A stretch of 64,000 nt of DNA, from positions 1-64,000 of the forward strand of contig JAHLLS010000020.1 in NCBI GenBank assembly GCA_020444045.1, written 5' to 3'. A program made the translations under genes and the position numbers. Below the pieces are notes generated by a model. It worked only from the letters and a program-made list of their open reading frames with translations, had not been told where the DNA came from and made no database searches. The DNA comes from Deltaproteobacteria bacterium (GTDB lineage Bacteria; Desulfobacterota; Desulfobacteria; Desulfobacterales; UBA5852). Below are positions 44,197-52,393 of the stretch, one piece after another. The stretch's first letter is position 1. The number at the start of each line of letters is the position of its first letter.

Positions 44197-45369
44197 ATGC
44201 GAAAATGGTTCCTGGCAATTCTGTTCATAGGGTTGATGCTGTCGGTGGTTCCGGTCCAGGCGATGGAGCCGGTCAAAATCGGGATGATTACCACCCTGTC
44301 CACCAAAGCGGGTTACCTGGGAGAAGAGATCCGCGATGGGTTTCAATTGGCCATCGACCAGGAAGGCGGCAAGCTGGGTGGCATTCCGGTGGAACTGCTC
44401 GTGGATGACGATGGCCGTAAACCGGAAAAAGCCAAGCAGATCGCCGACCGTTTCATCAAGCGGGACAAGGTGAAAATTTTGACCGGCATCGTTTTTTCCA
44501 ACGTAGCCATTGCCGTAGTGCCCAAAGTCGTGCAGCAGGACGTGATTTATATCAGCGCCAACGCCGGCCCCTCGCTGCTGGCGGGTAAAGGGTGCCATCC
44601 GAATTATTTCAACGTGGCCTATCAGAACGATAACCTGGACGAGGTCGTGGGCAAGTACGTGACCGAAGCCGGCTTCAAGAACGTTTACCTGCTGGCGCCC
44701 AACTACCCGGCCGGCAAGGATCACCTGACCGGTTTCAAACGCTACTACGAGGGCGCCATCGCCGGTGAGGTCTACACCAAGCTCGGGCAGTCGGACTACG
44801 CGGCCGAGATCGCCGCCCTGCGGGCGGCCAAACCGGATGCCGTTTTCTTCTTTCTGCCCGGCGGGATGGGCATCAATTTTATCAAGCAATACGCCCAGGC
44901 GGGTCTGAACCAGACCATCCCGGTCTTTGGCCCGGCCTTTTCCTTCGACGAACGCCTGCTGCAGGCGGTCAAAGATGCCGCCCTTGGTGTGAAGAACGGA
45001 TCGCAATGGACCCACGATCTGGATAACCCGGCCAACCGGCAGTTCGTGGCGGATTATCGAAAAGCCTATGGCCGCACCCCCACCCTTTATGCCAGTCAGG
45101 GCTACGATGCGGCCCGGCTGCTGGGCAGCGCCCTGAAAGCGGTGAACGGCGATGTCTCCCAGATGGATGCCTTGCGCCAGGCCATTCGCAAGGCTGATTT
45201 TGAGACCGTCAGGGGAAAATTCGCGTTTTCCGCGAACCAGCACCCGGTGCAGGACCTCTATATCCGCGAGGTGGTCAAGGATGCCGACGGCACCTACACC
45301 AACAAGACCCTCAAGGCGGTTTTTACGGATCACAGCAATGTTTACCTAAAAGACTGCAAACTCGACTAG
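44197..45369 (+). CDS. ABC transporter substrate-binding protein (LivJ/type I fold)
   Basis: A 390-residue periplasmic binding protein of the leucine/amide-binding family, with a signal peptide (1-22, ending V-Q-A) and the typical first strand VKIGMITTLST. It should deliver an amino acid or aromatic/amide ligand to the LivHMGF-type transporter encoded downstream. AAGGAG lies 6-7 bases before the ATG. Its stop codon is the first base of palindromic repeat B. Substrate is not known; the trpBA context suggests indole, tryptophan, serine or another aromatic compound, by inference only. Confidence 0.92.
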   Translation: MRKWFLAILFIGLMLSVVPVQAMEPVKIGMITTLSTKAGYLGEEIRDGFQLAIDQEGGKLGGIPVELLVDDDGRKPEKAKQIADRFIKRDKVKILTGIVFSNVAIAVVPKVVQQDVIYISANAGPSLLAGKGCHPNYFNVAYQNDNLDEVVGKYVTEAGFKNVYLLAPNYPAGKDHLTGFKRYYEGAIAGEVYTKLGQSDYAAEIAALRAAKPDAVFFFLPGGMGINFIKQYAQAGLNQTIPVFGPAFSFDERLLQAVKDAALGVKNGSQWTHDLDNPANRQFVADYRKAYGRTPTLYASQGYDAARLLGSALKAVNGDVSQMDALRQAIRKADFETVRGKFAFSANQHPVQDLYIREVVKDADGTYTNKTLKAVFTDHSNVYLKDCKLD

Positions 45370-45512
45370 TGCCTGCTCAGAAACGGCATCTTGCGGCCCA
45401 GGCCGGCGTTCTCGCGATTTTACAATCCTCGACGTAGCGTTGCTACGTTTGCGGTATGCGAAAACGCTGCGGCCTTGGCCTGAACCACAATCTACCATTT
45501 CTGAACGGGCAC
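45369..45512. repeat. Palindromic repeat element, subtype 1 (copy B)
   Basis: A 144-bp imperfect palindrome. Outer arms GTGCCTGCTCAGAAACGGCA and TACCATTTCTGAACGGGCAC pair with few mismatches; the centre ACGTAGC-GTT-GCTACGT is flanked by TCCTC and TTGCGG, as in copy A. It begins in the stop codon of the binding-protein gene. A further fragment (GTCCGTCCAGAAATGG, near 45528) resembles its left arm. Confidence 0.8.
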
Positions 45513-45605
45513 CGGCTCTTAGATAGTGTCCGTCCAGAAATGGAATCCGATAACTTAAATATCCACGTTTCATGCTTTGAAGAACTCGGAGAAGGTCGCC
45601 TCCCC

Positions 45606-45728
45606 GACGACTCCGTAAAAAGTTCGAGATCAAGGCTTGCGAATCCTGAGGAATGAGGCGTACATGATATACGCCGTAGTGACGAAGGGTGCGCGTAACG
45701 CAGATATCGGAGTTTTTACGGAATCGTC
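45606..45728. repeat. Palindromic repeat element, subtype 2 (copy C)
   Basis: Outer arms GACGACTCCGTAAAAA and TTTTTACGGAATCGTC pair with one mismatch; the centre is GGCGTA-CATGAT-TACGCC. It shares ATCAAGGCTTGCGAA and the GAGG...GAGGCGTA core with copy D in reverse complement. It ends on the base before the livH-type ATG, leaving that gene without an obvious ribosome site. Confidence 0.8.
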
Positions 45729-46643
45729 ATGCTTTTGTTTATTGAACAACTGCTGAATGGGCTCCAACTGGGCATCATGCTGTTTCTGATGTCCGCTGGG
45801 TTGACCCTGGTGTTTGGCATCATGCAAGTGATCAACCTGGCCCATGGCTCGTTCTACATGATCGGCGCCTACGTCGGCGCCACGGTTATCGCGCACACAG
45901 GGTCCTTTACCCTGGGCATCCTGGCGGCACTGTCGGCGGCGGCCCTGGCCGGCATGGTCGTGGAAGCGCTGGTGCTGCGCCGTCTCTACAAAAAAGACCA
46001 TCTGGACCAGGTGCTGGCCACTTTCGGCCTGATCATGTTCTTCAATGAACTGACACGTATTATCTGGGGGCGGCAGCCGCTGTTTATGGATGTGCCGTCG
46101 TGGCTGGCAGGAAGCATTGAACTTCTTCCGGGTGTTCCTTACCCAAGCTATCGGGTTGCCGTCATCGTTGTCGGGATTGGGGTGGGGGCGCTGCTCTATC
46201 TTCTGTTTACCCGGACCCGTATTGGGATGCAGATTCGCGCCGGGGCCAGCAACCGGGAGATGGCTGCGGCCTTAGGCGTCAATATCCGACTTCTCTACAC
46301 ACTGGTTTTCGGCCTGGGAACGCTTCTGGCCGGGCTGGCCGGCGTGATGGCCGGCCCGATCCTGGCCGTGGAAGCCGGCATGGGCGAGAGTATTCTAATC
46401 CTGACGTTCGTGGTCATTGTCATCGGCGGGATCGGATCCATTCGCGGCGCTCTGGTGGGCGCCCTCCTGGTTGGGCTGGTGGACACCCTCGGCCGGGCTT
46501 TTCTGCCGGCCGTGCTGCGGCTGTTTCTAACGCCCGCTTATGCCGACGGCGCGGCGGCCTCCTTGGCATCCATGTCGGTCTATCTGCTCATGGCGGCTGT
46601 GCTGGTATGGCGGCCCAAGGGATTGCTGCCGGCCCATGGCTGA
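45729..46643 (+). CDS. Branched-chain-type ABC transporter permease (LivH family)
   Basis: The 304-residue membrane protein has about eight helices and the LivH signatures QVINLAHGSFYMIGAY near 37-52 and GIGSIRGALVGALLVG near 236-251. It forms the inner-membrane channel with the LivM-like protein. The ATG directly abuts palindromic repeat C; only GGAG 16 bases upstream or ACGGAA nearer could serve as a ribosome site, so translation may be weak or coupled differently from the original operon. Its stop codon lies in repeat D. Confidence 0.92.
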   Translation: MLLFIEQLLNGLQLGIMLFLMSAGLTLVFGIMQVINLAHGSFYMIGAYVGATVIAHTGSFTLGILAALSAAALAGMVVEALVLRRLYKKDHLDQVLATFGLIMFFNELTRIIWGRQPLFMDVPSWLAGSIELLPGVPYPSYRVAVIVVGIGVGALLYLLFTRTRIGMQIRAGASNREMAAALGVNIRLLYTLVFGLGTLLAGLAGVMAGPILAVEAGMGESILILTFVVIVIGGIGSIRGALVGALLVGLVDTLGRAFLPAVLRLFLTPAYADGAAASLASMSVYLLMAAVLVWRPKGLLPAHG

Positions 46644-46766
46644 CAGCTTCGTCAAATGTCCACTATCGGTGTTGTGCTTCAATCCGCGTCCGTGCGGCGT
46701 ACTGATCTACGCCTCCCTCCTCGGATTTCGCACGCCTTGATCTTGATCATTTGACGAAGCTGTCAG
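46640..46766. repeat. Palindromic repeat element, subtype 2 (copy D)
   Basis: Outer arms CTGACAGCTTCGTCAAATG and CATTTGACGAAGCTGTCAG are a perfect 19-bp inverted repeat. The centre is GGCGTA-CTGATC-TACGCC. It begins within the stop codon of the LivH-like gene and fills most of the gap to the LivM-like gene. Confidence 0.85.
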
Positions 46767-46851
46767 TCAGGAGCGAATTTGGATTCCAAGGAAAGCTTTC
46801 GTATCGTGCTGTGTTTTTAGAATGCCGTACAACTTTTTTGGATAAATTGGC

Positions 46852-47835
46852 ATGAACCGTAGAACCATTGCCATAACGATCGGCGCGGCTGCGCTGGTGG
46901 CATTGCCCGCGCTTGCCAGCATGGCGGATGAACCGTATCTGGTGACGCTTTTCAGCCGGATCCTGATTTACGCCCTAGCTGCCGTCAGTCTCGATCTTAT
47001 GCTGGGGTTCGGCGGCATGGTGAGCCTTGGGCATGCCGCTTTTTTCGGTATCGGCGCCTACGTGGTTGCGATCCTGTCCGTTCATGCCGTTGAGGGAACG
47101 GCCCTGCTCAGCTGGCCCTTGCAACTCGATGGACATCAAAGCGCGCTGGTGGTGTGGCCGATCGCCGTGCTGCTGGCCGCGACGGCGGCCGCCGTTATCG
47201 GCGCCCTGAGTCTGCGCACCAGCGGCATGCACTTTATCATGATCACCCTGGCGTTTGCCCAGATGCTTTATTATTTTTTCGTCTCGCTGGAAGCCTATGG
47301 CGGCGACGACGGCCTCAGTCTTTTCTCACGCAACACCGCGCCGGGTATCGACCTGGGAGACGAACGGCAATTTTACTACCTGTGCCTGGCCGCGCTGGCC
47401 GCCTTTCTCTTTTTTTCCTGGCGGCTGGTTCACTCCCGTTTCGGCATGGTGATCCGGGGCTGCATGGAGAACGAACCGCGCATGAAGTCTTTGGGGTTTG
47501 CGACTTTTCGCTACCGGCTGGTGTGTTTCATCATTGCCGGTGCCGGGGCCGGCCTGGCCGGTGCGCTGATCGCCAACCAGACGGAATACGTCAGCCCGGG
47601 CCTGATGCACTGGACCCGTTCGGGGGAGATTCTGGTCATGGTGCTGCTGGGCGGCATGGGAACGCTGTTCGGGCCGGTGCTGGGGGCCGCGACCTTGCTG
47701 CTGGTGGAAGAGCTGCTTTCGATTTACACCGAACACTGGATGGTCTATCTGGGCCCCTTTCTCATCCTGGTGGTGCTGTTTGCCAAACGCGGGATCTACG
47801 GTGTCCTGGCAGGAGGCAACGGCAACCATGGCTGA
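46852..47835 (+). CDS. Branched-chain-type ABC transporter permease (LivM family)
   Basis: This 327-residue permease has about nine helices and the LivM signatures LGFGGMVSLGHAAFFGIGAY near 50-69 and a second conserved GGMGTLFGPVLGA loop near 264-276. It pairs with the LivH-like protein. No strong ribosome site precedes the ATG (GGATAAATTGGC only). The following ATPase gene overlaps its end by 8 bases. Confidence 0.92.
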   Translation: MNRRTIAITIGAAALVALPALASMADEPYLVTLFSRILIYALAAVSLDLMLGFGGMVSLGHAAFFGIGAYVVAILSVHAVEGTALLSWPLQLDGHQSALVVWPIAVLLAATAAAVIGALSLRTSGMHFIMITLAFAQMLYYFFVSLEAYGGDDGLSLFSRNTAPGIDLGDERQFYYLCLAALAAFLFFSWRLVHSRFGMVIRGCMENEPRMKSLGFATFRYRLVCFIIAGAGAGLAGALIANQTEYVSPGLMHWTRSGEILVMVLLGGMGTLFGPVLGAATLLLVEELLSIYTEHWMVYLGPFLILVVLFAKRGIYGVLAGGNGNHG

Positions 47836-48589
47836 TGTCCTGCTGGCCGTCCGCTCCCTGGTCAAACGCTTCGGCGCGGTTAAAGCCAGCAATGGCTTCT
47901 CCATCGATGTCGCCCGCGGTGAGCTGCATGCCCTGATCGGGCCCAACGGTGCCGGAAAGACCACGGCCCTCAACCAGTTGAGCGGCGAACTGGCGCCGGA
48001 CAGCGGTGAGATCGATTTTGACGGCCGGCGGATCACGCGCTTGCCGATCCATCGTCGGGCCCGCCTCGGTCTGGCACGGTCCTACCAGATTACCTCGGTG
48101 TTTGATCACCTCACGGTCAAAGAGAACCTGTCGCTGGCGATCGTGGCCCACAACGGCCACAGTTTTCGTTTCTGGCGCAAGGCCGGTCACGATCCGGTGA
48201 TTCGCCGGGCGATCGAGCCGGCCATGGTGCGGGTGGGGCTGGAGGAGCGCGCGGACGTGGTCGCGGCCAACCTGTCCCATGGTGAAAAGCGACAGCTTGA
48301 AGTGGGGATGGCGCTGGTCGGTCAACCCAAGATGCTGCTGCTGGATGAACCCTATGCCGGCATGGGACCCGGGGGCGCCGTGGAGTTGACCAAATTGATC
48401 CAACGCCTGAAAGCCGAGTTCACCATTCTGCTGGTGGAACACGACATGCGGGCTGTTTTCACGTTGGCCGATCGCATCACGGTGCTGGTCTACGGGCAGG
48501 TCATCGCCAGCGGGCCACCGGATACCATCCGTGCGAATCCGGCCGTTCGCCAGGCTTACCTCGGCGACGACGTCATAGAACAAGGATAA
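47828..48589 (+). CDS. Branched-chain-type ABC transporter ATP-binding protein (LivG family)
   Basis: This 253-residue ATPase has Walker A GPNGAGKTT near 38-46, signature LSHGEKRQLE near 153-162 and Walker B LLLDEPYAGM near 174-183, all as in LivG. AGGAGG lies 11 bases before the ATG at 47828, inside the LivM-like gene. It powers import together with the LivF-like ATPase. Confidence 0.94.
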   Translation: MADVLLAVRSLVKRFGAVKASNGFSIDVARGELHALIGPNGAGKTTALNQLSGELAPDSGEIDFDGRRITRLPIHRRARLGLARSYQITSVFDHLTVKENLSLAIVAHNGHSFRFWRKAGHDPVIRRAIEPAMVRVGLEERADVVAANLSHGEKRQLEVGMALVGQPKMLLLDEPYAGMGPGGAVELTKLIQRLKAEFTILLVEHDMRAVFTLADRITVLVYGQVIASGPPDTIRANPAVRQAYLGDDVIEQG

Positions 48590-48594
48590 GACAG

Positions 48595-49284
48595 GTGCTG
48601 GAAGTCGACCATATCGAGACGTTCTACGGAAAAAGCCAGGCCCTGTTCGATGTCAGTCTCACGGTGCGGGAAGGTGAAGTGATTGCCCTGCTGGGCCGCA
48701 ACGGCATGGGCAAGACGACCACCATCCGGTCGATCATGGGGCTTACCCCGGCCCGTCGCGGCGAGGTCCGATTTCACGGCCGCCCGATCCACGCCCTGCC
48801 GTCCTACCGCATTGCCCGCTGCGGCATCGGGCTGGTTCCCGAAGGGCGCCAGATTTTTCCGACCCTGACGGTCCGGGAAAACCTTGTCGCCACCGCCGGC
48901 AATGGGGCCCGATGGACGCTGGGCGCCATCTATGATTTGTTCCCGGATCTCCGGGACCGTGCCCGCCATTTCGGCAACCAGCTGTCCGGCGGCGAACAGC
49001 AGATGCTGGCGATCGGACGGGCGCTGATGACCCACCCCCAGCTGCTTCTGCTGGATGAAGTCACCGAAGGCCTGGCGCCCAAAGTGCGCCGCCAGATCTG
49101 GCGCTGCCTGGCGGTTCTGAAGCAGCAGGGACTGTCCATCTTGGTGGTCGACAAAAATGTCGACGCCCTGACGCGGGTTTGTGACCGTTTTTATGTGGTC
49201 GAGAAAGGTCGGGACGTATGGCACGGCACCACCGCGCAATTCCAATCCGAACCGGCCGTCCGGCATGATTATCTGGGCGTCTGA
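48595..49284 (+). CDS. Branched-chain-type ABC transporter ATP-binding protein (LivF family)
   Basis: This 229-residue ATPase starts with GTG at 48595, five bases after the LivG stop and preceded by AAGGAT. Walker A is GRNGMGKTT near 34-42, the signature LSGGEQQMLAIGRAL near 135-149, and Walker B LLLDEVTEGL follows. It is the last gene of the GntR-trpBA-liv set; the next gene is convergent. Confidence 0.94.
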   Translation: MLEVDHIETFYGKSQALFDVSLTVREGEVIALLGRNGMGKTTTIRSIMGLTPARRGEVRFHGRPIHALPSYRIARCGIGLVPEGRQIFPTLTVRENLVATAGNGARWTLGAIYDLFPDLRDRARHFGNQLSGGEQQMLAIGRALMTHPQLLLLDEVTEGLAPKVRRQIWRCLAVLKQQGLSILVVDKNVDALTRVCDRFYVVEKGRDVWHGTTAQFQSEPAVRHDYLGV

Positions 49285-49400
49285 CCGTGTCAGCCGCCTG
49301 AAGGTCACATTGCGGATCGGTATCAATCGGCTTCAAGCCAAAAAACCGCCCGAACCCATACTGTTCCGTTTTTCTCCAGGCGACCGGGGTTAGCTGTCCG

Positions 49401-51017
49401 CTACAGACGCTGAACGGCAATCATGGTCACATCGTCGTAGCGGGGCGCTTTCCCGATGAATCCGAAGAGAGCGCCCCTGACCCGTTCCAGCAGGTCCGCG
49501 GCCGTTGTGACCGGCTGGGTCAGCAGATTCCGCAGGCGCTGACGAGAGAACATTTCATCTTCCGGTGAGCGGGCATCGATGACGCCGTCCGTATACCCCA
49601 TCAGCATTTCACCGGGCATCAATGTGAAATGTTTGGTCCGGTAGACAATCTCTTCGGATACACCCAGAGCCGGACCCGTGGGGGACAGTTTGTCGCGGAT
49701 TTCGCCCTCACGGACAATGTAAAGGGGTTCGTGGCCGGCATTGATGTACCAGAGACCACCACTGGTTGGATTCAGGACCCCGAAGAACGCGGTGGCAAAC
49801 ATCGCGTCCTGGCTGTGATTGCGGGCGATGTAGTCATTGGTGCGTTTCATCGCCATCAGATAATCGGCTGGATCGACAGGGGCCCCGATGGCCCGGCCGG
49901 GCGGCTGCTCAGCATAAATGCGGATGAGGCTGCGAAAAAGGGCCATGTAGAATGCCGAGCCAACACCCTTGTCACAGACATCCGCAATCACCAGACCGAT
50001 ATGGCCGTCGGCCAGCGGGAAGACATCGTAGAAATCGCCGGAAACCTGCCGGGCCGGATCGAAGAAGGCCGCAATGTTCCAGTCCGGCAGCTGCGGCAGG
50101 TGGCGTGGCAGAAAATCGCGCTGAATCTGGCGGCCTTTTTCCAGTTCGAATTCCAGCAGGCGGACATTTTCCCTTTCCTGCAACCCCCGCACCATCTGGT
50201 TGAAGTTCCGGGACAAGGTGCTGATTTCATCGCTCCCTTCCGCAGGGACCCGCACGGAGAGGTCGCCCCGGGCCACCTCCTCGGCGCTGCGGGAAAGGAT
50301 TTCGATGGGGCGGGCCAGCCGCCGTGCGAAAAAATAGCCCAATAACCGCAGCAGAAGAAGGGCCAGCAGGGTCATCCACAGCAGGTGGATCATCTTGCGG
50401 TTGATCAACCCCGCCAGGCCTTGTTTGTCGATACTGAGCCGAAGGTAATAGTTGTTGCGATCCCACGGGCGCGTGATGTCAAAAAAGACCGCCAGGGTTT
50501 CGTTGGACAGTGCGAAACCCGGCCCTTCCCATACGGTCCGTTGCGTGCCCCGTTCCAAAGCCTGGGTTTGTCGATCCGGGACGGGCTCTTGGAGCAGAAT
50601 CTTGTCGGGGCCGATGGCGAAACGGACCCATTCGGTCCGTCCCTCGGGCAGACAGTAGAAGGCGATATCCTGCACCGTATAGAAGGTGGACGACAATGCC
50701 GACAGCGTCCGGGTCAGGTCATATAAGGCGGGCTGGGGCGAATTGCTCTGGTGCCACAGAAAATCAGGCTCCCTGCTGCCGGTCGCCATGTCGAGCTGGT
50801 GCATCACCAGCCGGTGGGTGGAGTCCACAAAATGTTTTTTGGCGGTCACCATATAGGCCAGGGTGCTGACGTAGAAAACGATCAGTCCGAAAATGACAAA
50901 GTATACCGTGATGCGGCGCGCCAGGGAGGGGCGCCAGAAACAGAAGCAGGATTTAAGGTGGCCTTTGACGTTCATGGCCAATTTCCCGTTCGCAATGGCC
51001 AGCGCGGATGCCTTCAT
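49401..51017 (-). CDS. HAMP-SpoIIE (RsbU-type) membrane serine phosphatase
   Basis: The 538-residue protein has membrane helices at about 36-58 and 209-228 enclosing a roughly 150-residue extracytoplasmic sensor, a HAMP domain (about 230-285) and a SpoIIE phosphatase domain (about 310-537) with SGDFYDV, IADVCDKGVG and YTDGVID. The start overlaps the stop of a TetR regulator (ATGA), so the two are translationally coupled. This suggests that a partner-switching phosphatase is under TetR control. No antagonist protein is adjacent. Confidence 0.9.
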   Translation of the reverse strand: MKASALAIANGKLAMNVKGHLKSCFCFWRPSLARRITVYFVIFGLIVFYVSTLAYMVTAKKHFVDSTHRLVMHQLDMATGSREPDFLWHQSNSPQPALYDLTRTLSALSSTFYTVQDIAFYCLPEGRTEWVRFAIGPDKILLQEPVPDRQTQALERGTQRTVWEGPGFALSNETLAVFFDITRPWDRNNYYLRLSIDKQGLAGLINRKMIHLLWMTLLALLLLRLLGYFFARRLARPIEILSRSAEEVARGDLSVRVPAEGSDEISTLSRNFNQMVRGLQERENVRLLEFELEKGRQIQRDFLPRHLPQLPDWNIAAFFDPARQVSGDFYDVFPLADGHIGLVIADVCDKGVGSAFYMALFRSLIRIYAEQPPGRAIGAPVDPADYLMAMKRTNDYIARNHSQDAMFATAFFGVLNPTSGGLWYINAGHEPLYIVREGEIRDKLSPTGPALGVSEEIVYRTKHFTLMPGEMLMGYTDGVIDARSPEDEMFSRQRLRNLLTQPVTTAADLLERVRGALFGFIGKAPRYDDVTMIAVQRL

Positions 51018-51640
51018 GCCTTTTTCCCTTTCGGTGGTTCCTTTTTCAGACCGTCTAAGATCAACGTCACCGCGTAGACGACATCTTTTTCAACGTCAGC
51101 GTAGTCAATGCGTTGCGGCCCGCCCCCTGGTCCGGGGTCTTCGCAGAGATCCAGCTTGATGGCATCCGTCACCGTCAGAATAATCCGGCCGAGCCTGAGC
51201 GCCGGACCGGGTTTGATCTCGCCGCGATCCATTCCCTCTTGCAGCAGTTTCCCAATGAAATCGATTTCGCGATCGAGGACGGTCTGGTAGACGGCTTTGA
51301 AGACGGGGTGAATGTTTCGCAGGGTTTCCATGGACAGGTGGTGCAAATTGACGACATGCTGGTAGTAGCGGAAGCGCTCGGTCAGGTAGGTCAGGATTTG
51401 GTTTTTACAGCCCCGGGTCTTGATTGCTTTATGCTGCAGGGCCTCTATGAATAGTTTCGCCTCCTGGACGATGACATCGCTGAAAATGGATTCTTTGTTG
51501 CGGTAGTAATAATAGAGGGATGTTTTGTTGAGGCCGATTCGGCTGGCAATGTCGTCCAGGGTGGTCTTGTCATAGCCATAGCGCGCCAGGCACTCCGAGG
51601 CCGCGTCCAGGATTTGTTGTCGTTTGTCGATGGCGGCCAT
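51014..51640 (-). CDS. TetR/AcrR-family transcriptional regulator
   Basis: The 208-residue regulator has an N-terminal TetR helix-turn-helix (about 8-55; TTLDDIASRIGLNKTSLYYYYRNKE) and a helical ligand-binding domain. A perfect 15-bp inverted repeat overlaps its promoter, so autorepression is likely. It forms a coupled pair with the downstream HAMP-SpoIIE phosphatase. Divergent from it lies a DUF3568 lipoprotein and an ABC-2 exporter, which may also be targets. Confidence 0.93.
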   Translation of the reverse strand: MAAIDKRQQILDAASECLARYGYDKTTLDDIASRIGLNKTSLYYYYRNKESIFSDVIVQEAKLFIEALQHKAIKTRGCKNQILTYLTERFRYYQHVVNLHHLSMETLRNIHPVFKAVYQTVLDREIDFIGKLLQEGMDRGEIKPGPALRLGRIILTVTDAIKLDLCEDPGPGGGPQRIDYADVEKDVVYAVTLILDGLKKEPPKGKKA

Positions 51641-51676
51641 GGTTTCCTTTGCGATAGGATAACAATTTTTAGTTTA

Positions 51677-51713
51677 AAATTTTCAAACAATAGTATAGAT
51701 TGTTTGAAAATTT
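51677..51713. promoter_or_regulatory. TetR operator: 15-bp perfect palindrome
   Basis: AAATTTTCAAACAAT, a 7-base spacer, and the exact complement ATTGTTTGAAAATTT. It covers the -10 and spacer of the tetR promoter and lies between divergent genes, so it could control both. Confidence 0.85.
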
Positions 51714-51718
51714 GTCAA
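51690..51718 (-). promoter_or_regulatory. Promoter of tetR and the SpoIIE phosphatase
   Basis: TTGACA and TACTAT are spaced by 17 bases on the minus strand, 50 bases upstream of the tetR start, embedded in the operator palindrome. Confidence 0.75.
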
Positions 51719-51874
51719 CACGGCCATCTGGCACTTCCAGTAGATGGCGTTTATCCGTGATAAGCGGGTGTGGGATCGGCACCGTGCGGGAAATCCCGCT
51801 TGACCCTTCTGCGCGTCTCCCTTATCTTGTGTGGGCATTTGGCATCGTATACCAAACGGAGGAAAAGGAGAGGC

Positions 51875-52273
51875 ATGATGGCATTGCTGAGAAGAATCGG
51901 TTCGGGCCTTCTGTTGATGGTGCTGGCATCGTTGTTGACCGGTTGTGCCGCTTTGTTCGTGGGCGCAGCTGCGGGCAGTGTGGCCGGCGCACTCTACTAT
52001 AAGGGTGAGTTGAAGGCGGATGTCGAGGCATCCCCTCAGGCGGTCATCACGGCCACGGAAAAAGCTTTTCGGGATCTTATATGGGCGAAAGAAACAACAT
52101 CGGCCTCAGAAATCGATGGCCTGGCCACGGCACGCACCGCCACGGGTAAAGAAGTCAAGGTAACGGTGGTTGCCAAGGAGCCTCCGGTTTCAACGATCGC
52201 TATCCGTATCGGCACATTCGGCGATGAAAACCTCAGCCGGCTGCTTTATGACCGCATCTTATCCTTTCTTTGA
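51875..52273 (+). CDS. DUF3568-type lipoprotein
   Basis: The 132-residue protein has a lipoprotein signal peptide with lipobox LLTGC near 20-24, followed by a Gly/Ala-rich hydrophobic segment (AALFVGAAAGSVAGALYY) and a domain typical of the DUF3568 family (GELKADVEAS, ATEKAFRDL, VSTIAIRIGTFGDE). The function of the family is unknown; members are anchored in the envelope of deltaproteobacteria. AAGGAG precedes two successive ATG codons (51875 and 51878); either may be used. Confidence 0.85.
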   Translation: MMALLRRIGSGLLLMVLASLLTGCAALFVGAAAGSVAGALYYKGELKADVEASPQAVITATEKAFRDLIWAKETTSASEIDGLATARTATGKEVKVTVVAKEPPVSTIAIRIGTFGDENLSRLLYDRILSFL

Positions 52274-52393
52274 CGGTTGCGTAAAAAGTCCGATAGCGGC
52301 ACCTTTTTCAACCGCCGGATAAGGTTAAATCTCCTGTTTCCGCCGAGGCCATCCGAATTTAACACTTTCATACGTTAAAAACGTCAACGCCCT

